Program-made: the position numbers and the translations under genes | Assembly (NCBI GenBank): GCA_011109175.1 | Contig: RDEW01000039.1 | Coordinates: 279,681 to 343,680, forward strand | DNA length: 64,000 nt | Source of the DNA: Dicyema japonicum | Taxonomy: Eukaryota; Dicyemida; Rhombozoa; Dicyemidae | Reading direction: 5' to 3' | Shown: positions 47,976-62,150 of the stretch, in pieces | How positions within the stretch are numbered: position 1 is the stretch's first letter | How the letters are laid out: each line of letters opens with the position of its first letter | The notes under the pieces: generated by a model | Databases searched by the model: none | What the model was told of the DNA's origin: nothing | Seen by the model: only the letters and a program-made list of their open reading frames with translations

Positions 47976-48075
47976 GTCTGTAACACTAATAAAAACGAAA
48001 AATTAAATATAATCGATTTATAAATAAAATAATAAAGTTAATTTATTTTTTTAATTTGTTAACTTTAAGTTAAAC

Positions 48076-49486
48076 ATGTTCCATGTGGGGCATTTAAGAA
48101 AATTCGAAAAGATCATTACAAGGAGTCGATACGTTTCATACTTTGGACGGACAGTGCGACCTTCTACAGAGATACGCTTTTGGACGAAGGAGACCAAAAC
48201 ATCGAGGATAAACTTAAATGTACAAAACTTTAGCTAACACCTAGCCATCTTCCCTGAGAAGAACGTGGAGAAAAATTATGTTGACATTGGACTGAAGCAA
48301 AGTGCAAATATTACGCCTCACAAGCACCAATAAGAAGGCGGGAAAATAAACATTTAAAATATTCAGGAAAAGAATTAAGTAAATGATAAATTTAAAAATA
48401 GAAAATTTGTTTAATTTTAATAAAATGCAAACTGAGTACTTCAGAGAGGAATATTTTCAACATTTGGACAAAATTGCCCAGCATTACGGCATCTTCAAAG
48501 ACCTGTTCACGATTTGACATTTTTCCCGCCTTAAAACTTTTCATCAAATTTCCAACTAAAAATGGTCGATTCTTCACTGTTGAGAGTGGAAATTACATAT
48601 CTCCTACTGAAGTGAGGAATAATGTTTATTTCAGTGTCAACTAATTCCAACTGTAAGTTTTGACGGTTCAAATGTGGCAGAAAACAATGATTTCTTTACT
48701 CTGATGATGATCTCCCTTGATAGTAACGTTCTAGAGGACTCTGAAGGACATATTCTCCACTGGATGCTGTAACTTGGGTCGTAACTCATATAGTGGCAAT
48801 ATTCACGCATCTGAAGCAAAAGACGGTGAAAATTTAAATTTAAGCGGGAAAATTAAGCGACAATATTTCCCGCCAATTCCTGCACGTGGCACTGGCTATC
48901 ATAGAATCGTGTTTTTGTTGTATAAGCACTCATCTGAACTGGATTTATCGGATTTTGTGGTCCCTGAACTTACTGGAAGGTTTTAATCGGTTAACTGAGC
49001 TGTTAGGGATTTCATAAAGGCGAGGATTTTCCATTCACGGAGCTTCTTTGAAAGATTCTCCGCAAACGGGTTGAAACCCGTAGGTCTGGCCTTCTTTCAG
49101 ACCACATGGGACCTCTCAGTGAAGGATTTCTTTCATAAGAGACTGAGTAGTCGTGTAGCTTAGTCAAAGTGACTGAGGAGCCTGTGTACGAGTACGACTG
49201 GCCTGAGCCGATTTACCCAAAACAAGAGGCTTTTCCTGCTAAAAAGTCGTTCTGGGCGTAAGATTGGAATCACGTGGGTAGATATTTGGACAGATATAAG
49301 GACAGAAAGGAGTTGGCTGAAGAGGTTCTGAAAGATCGGATTGCACGGGAGAGTCCATTCCAGAAGCAGTCTTGGGAGATGTCTAGTGTGGACAAAATTG
49401 ACCGTGGAATGCCTACTTGGTGGAAGGAGGTTGAACGGCTGAGACGTCTTAAGAAGGGGAAGTTCTATGATGAGGAGCCTATTTGA
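48076..49486 (+). CDS. MRPL38: Mitochondrial ribosomal protein L38, nine exons
   Basis: A PEBP-fold protein of the mitochondrial large ribosomal subunit. Introns: 48220-48258 (39 nt), 48302-48324 (23), 48379-48401 (23), 48612-48634 (23), 48769-48793 (25), 48980-49006 (27), 49147-49169 (23) and 49258-49281 (24). The product begins with a basic, mitochondrial-type leader (MFHVGHLRKFEKIITRSRY). It then follows human MRPL38: KNYVDIGL, HYGIFKDLF, GNYISPTE, MMISLDSNVLEDSEGHILHW, YFPPIPARGTGYHRIVFLLY, FERFSANGLKPVGLAFFQTT and YLDRYKD. One extra base between 48500 and 48513 breaks exon 4; everything else is open. An apparent stop at 49259 and others disappear on splicing. CACGTG at 48883 (exon) and 49271 (inside the last intron). 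Confidence 0.92.
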
Positions 49487-52400
49487 CTGATATTTTGTTA
49501 ATTTTACGTTTTTATCAACTTTTAAGGGAATTAAACACCTTCCCGCACCATGAGTCCGTGGTGGTATGCTAATATTTAGCTCCTTGAATGACTAATAATT
49601 GAGGAAATGTCTTTAAAGTGAGAACATGAGGATGTGATATCTAAAATTTTGTCTTTTCTGCAAATGGGGGGAGGGGCTGTGAGTATCATGGCTTTCGTTT
49701 TAAGCGGTCATTGGAAATATCTCCCACTAACAGCTTTGGATTGTCAGTCTTTGACTACTGTCCTCTGACCAACTAGTGTCTCTTATAGAGATTATATTCA
49801 TCCTCGGCCTCCCCCGTTTTCATTAACGGGTTTATGGGATCCCTTAGCGTTGACAGCTTAAAGACTACAGGTATCGTACGTAGTGAAGAGGCTGGAGTAA
49901 CTAGGTAATATAAGGACTCAGTCCCTTCAATCGAGACTAATATTTAAGGATCTTTTCCAGATTCAAGGGAGTTGAAACGACAGAACCTGGGCGGGTTTTA
50001 GCCTCGAGAATTCTTGATGTCGTGGAGGTATATGTTCTTGAAGAGGTCATCTGCAGTTATTTTGCGGTTTATATTGTTTGTGCTTTCTGACGTCTTATTC
50101 GGGTCAGAGAAACAATTTCGTAAAGACAAGCTCATAGGCAGGATTATGGTTAGGCAAATGTCTCGTCTCCCTAAATTTTACTTAACTACTAAAAATACTT
50201 CTCCACCAAATGTGGAAGGGTACACATGAGATCACTGCTAACAATGAGGAGCGTGGAAGGGAAGATTAAAAAGGCCCAACTTTCAAAGGAAACTTACCAT
50301 TCCCATGTACTATGGCCAAGACTGTCGAGACCATCTCCACTCATGGGGTATCTGGCTGCACAGCGACTGTGTTTTCGATCTCCATGTGTTTCGAAGGCGA
50401 TTTGGAAATTTTTTCAGTCGACAGACTCGGTGTAAGACACTCCACGTTGGTAGACACGCAACCGGAGCAGGACTCGGCCCACGAGAAACAAAACTAAACA
50501 GTTAATCCATGTGCTCCATCATTAACAAAATTTTCAACCCACGTGGGGGACAAAAAGGACTATCCAAATTAAGGAGTGAATGGGCATAACAAATTGACGT
50601 ATAAGCATTAATGTGACGACAGATGCTCGACTAATTAGATGGCACTTAATACTAATAATTGTAGTGACGGAAAGTAATCAAAAATAAATAATTCAATTAA
50701 TTCTTCAAAGATTACAAAAATTAGTCAATAAAACTGTCGAGGCTTTTTAAAAAGGAAGAAAAAGTTGGGATGTACCAGCCTTTTGAGCACGTGCTGTTTA
50801 TATTCTGGGTTTATTGAGTAGAGAGGCAAGCGATCCGGTCTTTTGGTGACTTGGAAATGTTTTTTATTGGCCAATCTTTGAAAGACTTGATGCTTCCAAT
50901 CAGGTCTTTGACAAAGTTGAGGACACGTGAGAATCCACTGAAAAATTTGGCTTTTTGTTGCTTGGCCGGTAGGGTGGGACTCAATTGCAAGGGAGATTGA
51001 ATAGTCGAGAGATCGAGTAGTGTACTTTATGCATTGTAAGGGGAGGGTAACAAAATTGAGCTTCTTCTGGAGATTTTGTGGACTTTTATGAAGTCGTGTA
51101 AAAGCCAGTTTAACGGCTGAAGGTCTTCTTGTGAACTGAAGAAGTTATTTCTTTGAACGTTATTGTTTGATTTTTTCGCATTTGGTGGAATATTTCTCAA
51201 AATTATTTTATTTTAAAATAAATTAATTATTATTTAATTTATCACAATAAATTTTTTAATATAATAAAAATTATTAATTAGCGATTCTAAGTTCAAATAA
51301 ACTCATTTTTTGAAGAATTTCATTTATCAAATAAGTGTCTTAATGCCTATCTAACCAGACCGGGCAGCAAAGTCGTGGCTTTTTCCTTCATGCTCACTTA
51401 TGAACAGGATACAGATCACCCTTTCTCGCGTCCTGGTCCGCCTTCTGATTTTCTTTTAGCTGGGATAACCATTGGATCTCTAGTAACATCCATTGTTGGT
51501 AGTTAAGTTCATGTTAGCCACCGTTTCCTTCACTTGAAGGGACCGGGGGTAAATAAATAATAAATACCAAGTAAGTACGTGGTTTGCAGTTAATTCTTAA
51601 AATAGCGCCTTAATGAGGAATCTATTATAACTACTAAAAATAATATTGAGTCTAAAAATAAATATATTGAGTCTATGATATGGATGTCTGCGGTCAACAA
51701 TTGTCTTGGGTCTAACCTTAAGGCCTCGGAGACCAAGGAATCTCTTCGTTCTTATCGGCTAATATTTCTCCTCGAAAATTCTTGAAATGCTGTTCTAAAT
51801 ATTTTTGTATTGATTTTTAGAGAATTCTAAAAAAAGATTTTTTGGGTCGGAAATACCGGACAGCATCAACCGATGACTCTCAGATTTCCTTAGCGCGCAC
51901 AGGAGAAAGTGTAGCACCTAGGGATTTCTCCTGCCGGTCTCTAGCCTGTTTTGAACCACCTACTTAACCAATTCTGCTATAAATAATAATGTCAGCATCT
52001 TCACGAGAGCCATAATACTTAAGGTCCGCATAGACAGGGGACACAATATGTCTTAGAGTTACGTTATACTGACTAATCGTTGTATGGGGAATGTTCTTAA
52101 TTTCTTTGTTGCCTGTGATTCCATGTAGACAATTTAGTTCCGCTGTGAGGTATCACTGACGACAACATCACTCGTCAAACCAAAAAGCTTGGAAGATTGT
52201 GTTACCTTCAGGGGGAATGGACAGTAGTGAGATTCAAACACGTGCTCATTTGTCTTCGATTCCTAAAATTTTTGAAAACACGAAAAATTATTCACTTCCC
52301 CCAACTCAGATTCCTCCAAATTCCCCCAATTTGTTAGGGGGAGATTCGAACTGAATCCGACGAATCCTACGATTCACTGACTCCCGAGTCCATCATCTCC

Positions 52401-53125
52401 TCAAGGTGGATCGAGGGGTTACATCCATCTTGTGGTGGAAGAGAGGTTATGTCCAATAGAGAACGTCACCACCTCAACCTAAGGAGCAATTCACCATTTT
52501 AGTATAAAAGACAAATTTATTAGTACTTCCAAGTTAAATCCATTTTCTCCACTAAACAAATAAGGAAAATCATACATCCTTCACGACATTCAATAAGTCT
52601 TTCTTGTGCTAAACTGATAATTAGGACTTACAAGGATGACGAGCTCGTGCGAGTATTCAGGTATCTAAAATAAGTCCAAGCACTTACTTGTCTCCTGGCA
52701 TTTGTCAAAAATTTGTAATATAAGGTCAAAAGAATGAGAAAAGCTCCACCAGCCGATAAAATGTAAATGAAATGACGAATCTTCAGCATCAACGAATATA
52801 ACTATAATAATTATTTATTTTTATTTTAATGAATTACATATTTTAAATATAAATTTCAATTAATCTTGGTGGCCGGTCAGCATACAAAAAGAATCTCCCT
52901 TTTTCTACTCTACTTGAGGGGTTCTTACAATGGCGATATGGATGGAATTGATGCTTTGGAAGAACACGTCTTACCGTGGGAGCTAGGATCACTTGGTTAT
53001 TAGAAGAGGTCGGATATTTTTTTCTGAGGAATGAATAGCTTATGATGTAATGTCACTACCAATGGTCCGTAGATTCGAATCCTCCCGCTAGCTATGTTTC
53101 CTTATCTGCCCTCGTTCAAATAGAG
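49487..53125. other. Intergenic; weak ORFs and repeats
   Basis: At 50226-50505 three overlapping plus frames of 61-69 codons occur; none is recognised. 51395-51565 is a second copy of the 47.8-kb repeat, and 50850-50905 matches 46240-46290 (TGTTTTTATTGGCCAAT-like). 52455-52475 shares AACGTCACCACCTCA with 22850. CACGTG at 50540, 50788, 50924 and 52239. Confidence 0.4.
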
Positions 53126-53129
53126 TGTT

Positions 53130-53280
53130 TCCATTTGATCCACCTGGCACAGTTTTCGACCATTCCCATGGTGGTGCGAAAAAGTACCATTTTCTCTCCC
53201 CCAATCTACTGTAGGGTACCCTCAACTGCAAGAACTAGCTGTTTTCTTTCCTTTATGCGGTTATAAAGATTAAAGCTATC
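53130..53280 (-). repeat. Decayed copy of the ~310-bp repeat
   Basis: GATCCACCTGGCACAG, TTTTCTCTCCCCCAATCTAC and CTCAACTGCAAG parallel the reversed 14.5-kb copies. Confidence 0.5.
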
Positions 53281-53879
53281 TGTTAAGTTTTGATGATAAA
53301 TTTGTTCATCTTGTTGACCTATAAACCTGATCTTTGTGGTTGCCATGGTTACTAAGGATGAGGGAAAATGAGACTTATTTTAACGGTATTACGTATTTAT
53401 GGGTCCATTTGAGTGAAAATTCAATTGAGTGTTCGTCTTTTAATGAAACCATGACTCTGATTTGACTGATAAGATTCAGGTGGATGTTACTTGTCAAGAT
53501 TTGTTTGGATAATTACACTTTAGTCTGCCTTTTGAGCCTCTGTTGTGTCTTCCACTTGTTTTTGCTTCTGTGGCAAATTTAGGTTATCTGATGTCTGGAA
53601 TGACTTATTTACTCCTGTCTCTTCAAGAAAAGGAAACTGTGGGTAACTGAAGGGTTCCATGTTGGATGCTAGCTTGCAAAATAAACTGACTATATTTTTA
53701 GTGACCAGACACAGCCTCTCCCTTACCAAGTAACTTCCATATAGCTCAGTTGGTGGAGTCTACAGGACAAGAAACAAGCTACCGTCCCCAGATTTCATTG
53801 GTAGGAATCAGGATCCTAACGAAAATAAAGCTCTGTCCAACCTCCCATTGCCGACTTATCTCAGCAACCTCCTCTTTCA

Positions 53880-54085
53880 AGTGTGAGCTGAACAAACAAA
53901 AAATCATCTGGTAGGACCGCGTATTTTGCACGTTTTGACCTTTCGGCCTTCTCAGCTGCAGAGCAGGCAGGGGGTGAATGTGTCTATGCAGGTGACGTCC
54001 CATACAAGAGGTTTCCCTGCTTCAAAGGAGAAGATGGTCATCCCCTCGGGTCGTGTCCCGTCATATTTGCTAAGACCTGATGGTT
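53880..54085 (-). mobile_element. Family A LINE endonuclease fragment
   Basis: The minus strand gives RPEGMTIFSFEAGKPLVWDV and TCIDTFTP, the RPDGM...WDATC motif with a D-to-E change in RPD, then KVKTCKIRGPT (RAKYAVLP in other copies). Confidence 0.65.
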
Positions 54086-54330
54086 CGAGCATAGAAGGGC
54101 GTCCAACAGGGTCCAATTTGTGGGGTATGTCATCTTGAGACTAGCACCGTATAGTCCAATGCTCAACCCAATCGAGAGTGTCTGGTATTTTGTGAAGGAA
54201 TGGTGTTTCTATTGCTGAGTACAGACTGAGATACTAGATGAGGTTAATACAACTCTTTCTAGTAATTTGTTCTAGAAATTTAGGTTTGTGTGTCAAACTT
54301 TAAGTTTTTATTCAGAATTTCGATACCACC
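54060..54330 (+). pseudogene. Tc1/IS630-type transposase C-terminal relic
   Basis: LRLAPYSPMLNPIESVWYFV and KEW give the L-x-P-Y-S-P-x-L-N-P-I-E motif with its catalytic Glu; the upstream D-D part is missing or degraded. Confidence 0.65.
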
Positions 54331-54654
54331 GAGAAAGAAAGACAGAAAAAACGTCAGACAGTTAGGTAATCTATCGCACGATCTTTGCAGAAACACGTGA
54401 AACCGCGGCTATGGTTCCTCGTGGATTCCTTCAAGTTGCTAGGGCGAATAAGACAATTTAGACGGTTAAATTGATATTTCTTACTGTTCTGTGCCTCTTT
54501 CGAATCCTAAGAAGAGTCTCAGGAGACCCCCAGTTCCTGTCCGGTGAGCGAAGGTCGTCATCAAAGTCAGAAATTTGACTGCGGCGCAACTCAGAGACCC
54601 TCACTAATTTGATATTGTTTTCAAATAGCCTGGGTATGTTAATCGTCCGAGGCA

Positions 54655-54969
54655 ATGTCCGAAGAATATTCCATGGCTACTTTTCAAAGATTAGTTAGTA
54701 TAACTTTTTTTTACTCTAATAAAGTGTATTTTCTCTCCAGAGAGAATTGGAAAGACCGGGAGATGGGATATAATGTTTGTTGTTCACAAAGATCAGACTC
54801 CAAGTTAAATGAGGACCAGGAGAGATTACATAGACCAGTGAGAGTGACTGTGGGAGGGAGAATAGCGACCTTCTGTATGAAAGGGCCTTCCTTCTTACAA
54901 GTGATTGACTGGCTGAAGAGGGACCCCAGTGAAAAGTTAGACCCTTCGAGACAGTCTCATGTTATATGA
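54655..54969 (+). CDS. Hypothetical ORF, possibly one exon of an unknown gene
   Basis: 104 codons. The part from about 54740 on (RENWKDREMGYNVCCSQRSD, then PVRVTVGGRIATFCMKGPSF and LQVIDWLKRDPSEK) has protein-like composition. The first 30 codons look like an AT-rich intron ending at TAAAG or CCAG near 54721-54741. No family recognised. Confidence 0.3.
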   Translation: MSEEYSMATFQRLVSITFFYSNKVYFLSRENWKDREMGYNVCCSQRSDSKLNEDQERLHRPVRVTVGGRIATFCMKGPSFLQVIDWLKRDPSEKLDPSRQSHVI

Positions 54970-55656
54970 ACTGTCTTATCTTTAACCTTAGTTAATTCAG
55001 CCATAGTGATTAACTCATATTGCGGATCAATGAACATTTACTCCAATCATGCGTAAAGTTGATCGACACTGTGACTTGACTAGAACTTGGCTCTGGAGTC
55101 GTGTGCTACTCCAACCTCTTGAGGTGGCTGCAGTAAACCTTCCCAGGTCTTTTTGATATAAAGTTGCCTAAGTATACCTCATGTTCGCTTGAATGTTCGT
55201 TGCATAAATTTTCCAAACGAGATTGTACTATGGCGGATTGATAACAATTAAGACGACCGCAGACCGCATATAACCAGGTACCCACTAAAGCCATTACGAC
55301 AGTGTTGACAGGTGTGTAGTGGGCGATCTTCCTGGACAACCGTGTTAAGAACGGGTAAACTCAAAAATATGAGTTTTTCGAGACCTCTGCTATTCGAGAA
55401 CTCTATTTCTCCTCTGATCACCGAATTTGACATTGAAGAGTACCAAAGAGGTATACATGAACCTACATCGGATTTTCCTCGATCGCAAAGTACAGTAAGC
55501 TGAAGGTTCGTCAAAGGATATGACTCAATAACAAAAAATAAATTGAAAACTTTAAATTTTTGAATAAATATTAATAATAAATATAAAAATTATATTTAAA
55601 ATAAAAATTAAATAATATTAAAATTAAATAATAACAACACATCATAAATTATCATC

Positions 55657-57276
<1,620 letters not shown>

Positions 57277-58105
57277 GGAATTTTATTAATATTTGTTGGT
57301 TAAAGAGTTTATTTTTGTTATGTTATCTTAACTTTTCCCAATTATGGATAAGAAAAGAGATGTCCCTTTTTTGTCGTCTTGTAAATTAACATGAATACCA
57401 CATGGCTATGAATTAACATGGATAGTTCCAGGTCACGGAACGGGAACCGGTCGAGAAGCTTTTGGTATTTCTCCCATTAAGGCTTCTTGCTTTTTCTGAA
57501 ACGGATATGCTTTCACCAGCCTCCAGATGATGTTTGTAGGAAATAGTGCCGTCTCATACAGAAATGAAATTACTCACTTTTTTATTTTCAAGTAACGCTG
57601 ATGACAGCCGACTTCCAACATGTTAGTTAAGTTGGTAACAAACTGTAACCAAGCTCAGTGGACAAGGATTCCCAGTAACTGTCTATTGATTTCCACAGTC
57701 CGTACACAGCCTGTCCCCCGAGGTATGGAAAATCTAAATATGAAAATATTGAACTTCAAAATGACTCATAGAAATATTTTTGTTTATTTTTTATGAAAAT
57801 AAATTTTTTACTACTTGTTTCTTTTCTTTAAAATGTTCTTATCGTCAGTGAATCCACACCACAAGAAAACTATCTGATAGTAGGTAAATGGGAGAGGTCA
57901 ATATCTTTCTTCACGAAGAGAAGACCCATATGATAATCAGTCCTGGTCCATTTGCACTTATTTGATATTAATCGTTACGCTTTCATAAGCCACTGGTTTC
58001 CTTCATCTCAACAGCATGCAAATCAAAGCCGAGAACCCTGACTCCATCACCACCTTAAAGCGAAAGCATATCTCTCCCCAGGCACTAGAACTGATAGCTC
58101 ACTTA
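57277..58105. other. Intergenic, no gene recognised
   Basis: Only short frames; a TCCTGGTCC / TTTCCTTCA stretch near 57940-58010 vaguely recalls the 47.8-kb repeat. Confidence 0.4.
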
Positions 58106-58560
58106 TTCAACACATAAGGCGATTTTTGTCAAGTCAAAAAAGTCTTAATTTAATTTTTTAGGTCAATTATGTAAATTTTTTATTGATTTTAATTTTTTAA
58201 TTTTTAGAGTTTTGAATAAAATACTAGCGTGTTATCAACTGTTGTGTCTCGTTCAATCAGCAAGATCATTGAAAAGGTAAAGACAGAAAGAAACATATCA
58301 AACTTGTAGGTTTTCATTTTTACTACTATTTCACAGATGCCACTGTAAAAATATCTGATTTTCTCATACCATCTACCGACTCTAGGATTAATAAGATCAC
58401 TACTGCTTAGTCGAATATTATTTTCCTTGCATGAATTGAACAGTAAAGTCTACAATACTTGTTTGAAGGTATTGGATATCATTTTACTACTTCCTACGCT
58501 TCCCAATAGTGTAGAAAATTTCTTACCAGAACGATAAGTTGTTGAATATCATCGTAAAAA
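58106..58560 (+). mobile_element. hAT/CGGBP1-like element, decayed copy
   Basis: Matches 3830-4390: GTCAAAAAAGTC, TTGAATAAAATACTAGCGTG, GTTCAATCA, AAGAAACATATCAAA, TGAACAGTAA and AGTGTAGAAAATTT in the same order, lacking most of the zinc-finger coding part and the ~70-bp insertion. Confidence 0.65.
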
Positions 58561-59372
58561 TCTTAATGAAGTAGTGCCCTCACGCGATCAGTCAACGCCT
58601 AGAAACGTGGAAGTGCATAAAGACTCCAAACTCTTAAAGTGGTTTAAGATGCCTGACTTGCCGGTTCAACCTCTTCTTGTTTGTATGAGACCGTTTCTTT
58701 AACTGTGAGATTTGTTGTCCCCCAGAAGCTTGTCGATACAAAGGATTTTGAGGGCATCCGTGTCCTTAGGCGTGGAAAATCTCTTTCTTTTGGGGATAGA
58801 GAGTGGAGGCTTCGGACTTTGTCCAATAGGGAAAGTGAGATCTCTCTTATATTCGTCATGCTCCGGGGATCTGTAATCATCTGAAATTTTGAACTTTTCG
58901 GGGATCTGTATGTCCAGAATGAGAAAGTGATCCCGGATGAAAAAAATCTTCGATTAGCAGTGGAGGTTATTGGTTGGGGGATACAGGCATTCGGTTATTG
59001 TTCGGAGACGAGTGATCTGAACCCTCTGGATTTTCTCGAGGTTACTTGAAGATATACAAATTCCCCAAGCAGGAACGGCATAGCTAGAGTCACCATGTTC
59101 TCACCAAAAAAATTGAATTGCTTCAAGAAAGACAGGAAGGGTCAAAGAGGAGACCGATTATTTGGGGGTTCATGTGAATGGGGAGGGGTTATCACTCAGC
59201 CACATCATTGGTTTCAGATTGAACTGACGGTGGTCACTTCTGGAAGTGTCACATCATACTTCTCTCTTGCGGTGATGTCCAAGTTCTGAAGCGACTTGAC
59301 GGGAGATGGACAGAATTACTTAGTCACCCCCACCTCAACTAAAAAAATAAAATAAAATAAAATTTTAAATCC
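58561..59372. other. No gene recognised
   Basis: Overlapping short frames on both strands at 58644-58884 are unassigned. Confidence 0.4.
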
Positions 59373-60462
59373 TCAAGAAAAAATAAAATTATTCAAAATC
59401 CTCAAAAGTTTCCCCGCCATGAGTTTCTTCACTTTCAAGTCTGCAGTGAGGATAATGTTTTTTTCACAAAACGGGCTTTTGTATGAATTATTTAATAGAA
59501 TCGCAATCATGTTAAAAATTACCATGTTAATTACTTCCCCTGTCGACGTTTGTGAGGGATATCTTTGCACAATTTGCGTCATCCCCCGTAGCACAACCGA
59601 ACTGATCAATTCGTTCATAAAATCCCCCGGAAATTCACTTGTAATGTAATAATTCGCCAAATCCGATATAATTCCGACATTTTCACCAATCGTGGGGATT
59701 TTATTGAACAGCACGTGAACTTTATGAACGTCAAATCTCCAGTAATCACCAGTGGAGGTCGAATCGATCTCTTTGGCGTGAACTAGGTGAAATCCTGTGT
59801 TGATTACTTCCTGGAAACTCAGGTTCCACTCTCTGCAGTAGTATTCGAGGTATCTCAGCGAGGAAATGGGCCAGTATTTCCTGAAATAAAACGTTGGTAT
59901 GACAACAAGAGTGACCCCATTTGGTAAAATGAGTTCAACCCCCACCGAATTGGTCCCCAATGAAATCTCCGAGAAGGTTGGGACAGTTTTGATTACGTAT
60001 TCAGCTAATTTGATAAGGTAGTCCTCGATTTTTGTGGGAGAAATATTCGATGGGGGACAAATAAAGTCAGACCATAAACAAAAATGTCTCTTCTTGACAT
60101 CATACGGGCGAATAAGAGCAATATCCTCCCACGTGCTGCTTTTTTGATGTTCAATAACGAGTCCAGCCTCATCGAGGCATAAATAGAACTTGTATTTGTT
60201 TACAGAAATCACTTCGACGTCATCGTCCTCAATGAGGAGACACGTGGATGAAATTCTAGGGTCCTTTCTCTCCACGTGCGCCATAAAATCAATCAAGAAT
60301 GCTTTGCTCTGCCATATTTTTGTCAAATACCTGAGAAAGCCGGGATTTGACAGTCTCCTGTAGTTGTACCCTGAAATTGTCTAATTTTTTACTCCACGTG
60401 CAATATTGTTGTAAATGCCCATCATAAGAATTTGGTTGGGAATTACTTTTATAGATGATCAT
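59373..60462 (-). CDS. MAB21L: Mab-21 protein, intact, one 22-nt intron
   Basis: A mab-21-family protein (nucleotidyltransferase fold, related to cGAS but with developmental roles in animals). Exon 1 is 60331-60462 and exon 2 is 59373-60308 on the minus strand; the 60309-60330 intron runs GTATTT...GGCAG. The start (MIIYKSNSQ) is the first ATG in the frame. The 355-residue product has the length of human MAB21L1 (359) and aligns throughout: LQQYCTWSKKLDNFRVQLQE, HVERKDPRISS, VEVISVNKYKFYLCLDEAGL, RHFCLWSDFI, YWPISSLR, EVINTGFHLVHAKE, GDYWRFDV and a C-terminal helical part. No lesion. Five CACGTG sites lie inside the gene (59712, 60130, 60241, 60273 and 60395), the densest cluster here. Family is secure; L1 versus L2 is not meaningful in this lineage. 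Confidence 0.95.
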
Positions 60463-60599
60463 TCAGATTAGATTGATGATAGATTACTGGTTAATTACGA
60501 TTCCTTTGATTTGCGAATATTAATTCTCCCCCTGCTGGGATTCGACTAAGGACATTGCGCGGCTTCATCAAAGGGCGAATTTGGTTGATGAACATATTT

Positions 60600-60690
60600 C
60601 TTGCCGATGAAGAGGACGAGTCAAAATACGCGGTCCTACCTGAGATGTTTGTTTGTTCCTTGCAGTTAAAATATCCAGCATTTTGCTCTT
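60600..60690 (+). mobile_element. Tiny family A LINE fragment
   Basis: ESKYAVLPEMFVCSL matches the KYAVLPxxF stretch downstream of WDATC in family A elements. Confidence 0.4.
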
Positions 60691-61022
60691 TCGACGCTGG
60701 GATTCCTGGGTCGTCTAGGGAATCTGATTTCTACACGCACAAGAGATCATCGTGAGCGTTGTTGGATGTTTGAGTGAATCTGAGAGGGAATACCCAGGCA
60801 GTCAGGCGGCTACTGTATGACCCTCAGATTAATTGTTTCTTAATGTAATAATTTTTGTTTCTGTCATAAATGAGATATTATGATTAATTATGACATTCCA
60901 CGTCTACTTAGTAATTTTATTTCAAAGTCCGTAGTTTCAAGTTTATTCAGAAATATTCTCTCTGTGCCAATCACCCTTCTCTAGAGCCAAACAAATTGAA
61001 CAGATCTTTTGGATCTTAGAAA

Positions 61023-61346
61023 GTGAGAGATCTTGGAAAAATAATAACACTTATTTTTTTTCATTTAATTGTTTTGATTCCCTTTTCCCATACAGATTCC
61101 CCCAGGTTTCGAGCTAGACAGAGATCGAAACCAAATATTTTCTTATCCAACATTCCTTCACCTTCATATCGAGTTTTGTTGATCCAATGCAGGCAAAGAG
61201 ATCCAAAACTTCTCTTCCATGCAAATATAAGTCCTTCATTGATGGTCTTTGGGAAAAAATTATGGAACGCTGATCTCAGGAGGTCGGGACCCAATATTTT
61301 TGTTTCTTCAAGGAACCGTATAGCAAAAGTGGAAACAAAGTCGTGA
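61023..61346 (+). CDS. Hypothetical 107-residue ORF, possible secreted protein
   Basis: Starts MRDLGKIITLIFFHLIVLIP, which could be a signal peptide, followed by a basic chain (RFRARQRSKPNIF). No family recognised. A competing minus frame covers the same bases, so coding status is doubtful. Confidence 0.25.
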   Translation: MRDLGKIITLIFFHLIVLIPFSHTDSPRFRARQRSKPNIFLSNIPSPSYRVLLIQCRQRDPKLLFHANISPSLMVFGKKLWNADLRRSGPNIFVSSRNRIAKVETKS

Positions 61347-61561
61347 TTTCATTGGTTTAGGTTGTGTTTTTTGGCAAAAAAATTATCCCGACTTTAAATT
61401 GAGTAAAACACGTGTTGATTATTTATTAGCTATTTTATATTAGTTATGTCAGTTAGCGATAGTAAGTCATTGAGTCAGTCAGTAAATATTATCGTGAACA
61501 CAATTATGAACCACAGATAAGCATTCCCTGGGACAGAATTTGTTTTTCCCTTTGGACAGCT

Positions 61562-61740
61562 ACTATCCCCAGTGGAAGTCTAAATGTCGATATTACAAGC
61601 TACAGTCCTCGTTGGAGTACAATTCCCAGAAGAAGCCTAAACTGGTAATATTATAAGCTACAGTTGTCGTTGGAGTACAACCCCCAGTAGAAGCCTAAAC
61701 TGGTAATATTACAAGCTACAGTTGTCGTTGGAGTACAATC
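61562..61740. repeat. ~57-bp tandem repeat, about three copies
   Basis: Each unit carries CCCAG--GAAG-CTAAA, ATATTA-AAGCTACAGT and CGTTGGAGTACAA. Copies 2 and 3 are nearly identical; copy 1 is more diverged. Confidence 0.85.
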
Positions 61741-62150
61741 ACATATGCACGTGGTAGTAATAGCGGCAAATATGACTAAATTATGAGTGAGAATAAACCC
61801 AGGAATCTAACAAGCATATCGAAGACTTATATTTACTAAATTCCGCTATTTTTGATTTTTCTGTTTTAAGTATTTGAGTCGTCGTTCGTGAGTGCACACA
61901 GCTGTGTGGAACTCTACTTGTTGGTTTCGATGATCATTATAGGTCAAGTTCTCCCTTTGAAGTAATTTGAATTAATTAGGTCAGTGATACCCTTTACAGA
62001 TGATTTCCCTCAAAGTTCCTCCACTAAGGATGTTGAACCATCCTCTCCCACGTTAAGGTTGTTAAAGAAGAACTTCAAGAATCCAATCATTCTTAGTCAT
62101 TTAGTACGGAAAATGACGTTTGTGGGAGAACTACATCATCAGCTGAACTA

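Noticed and set aside
49258-49281. In-frame TAA before YLDRYKD in MRPL38
   Set aside because: It falls at the donor of a 24-nt intron; the spliced product reads FWAYLDRYKD.
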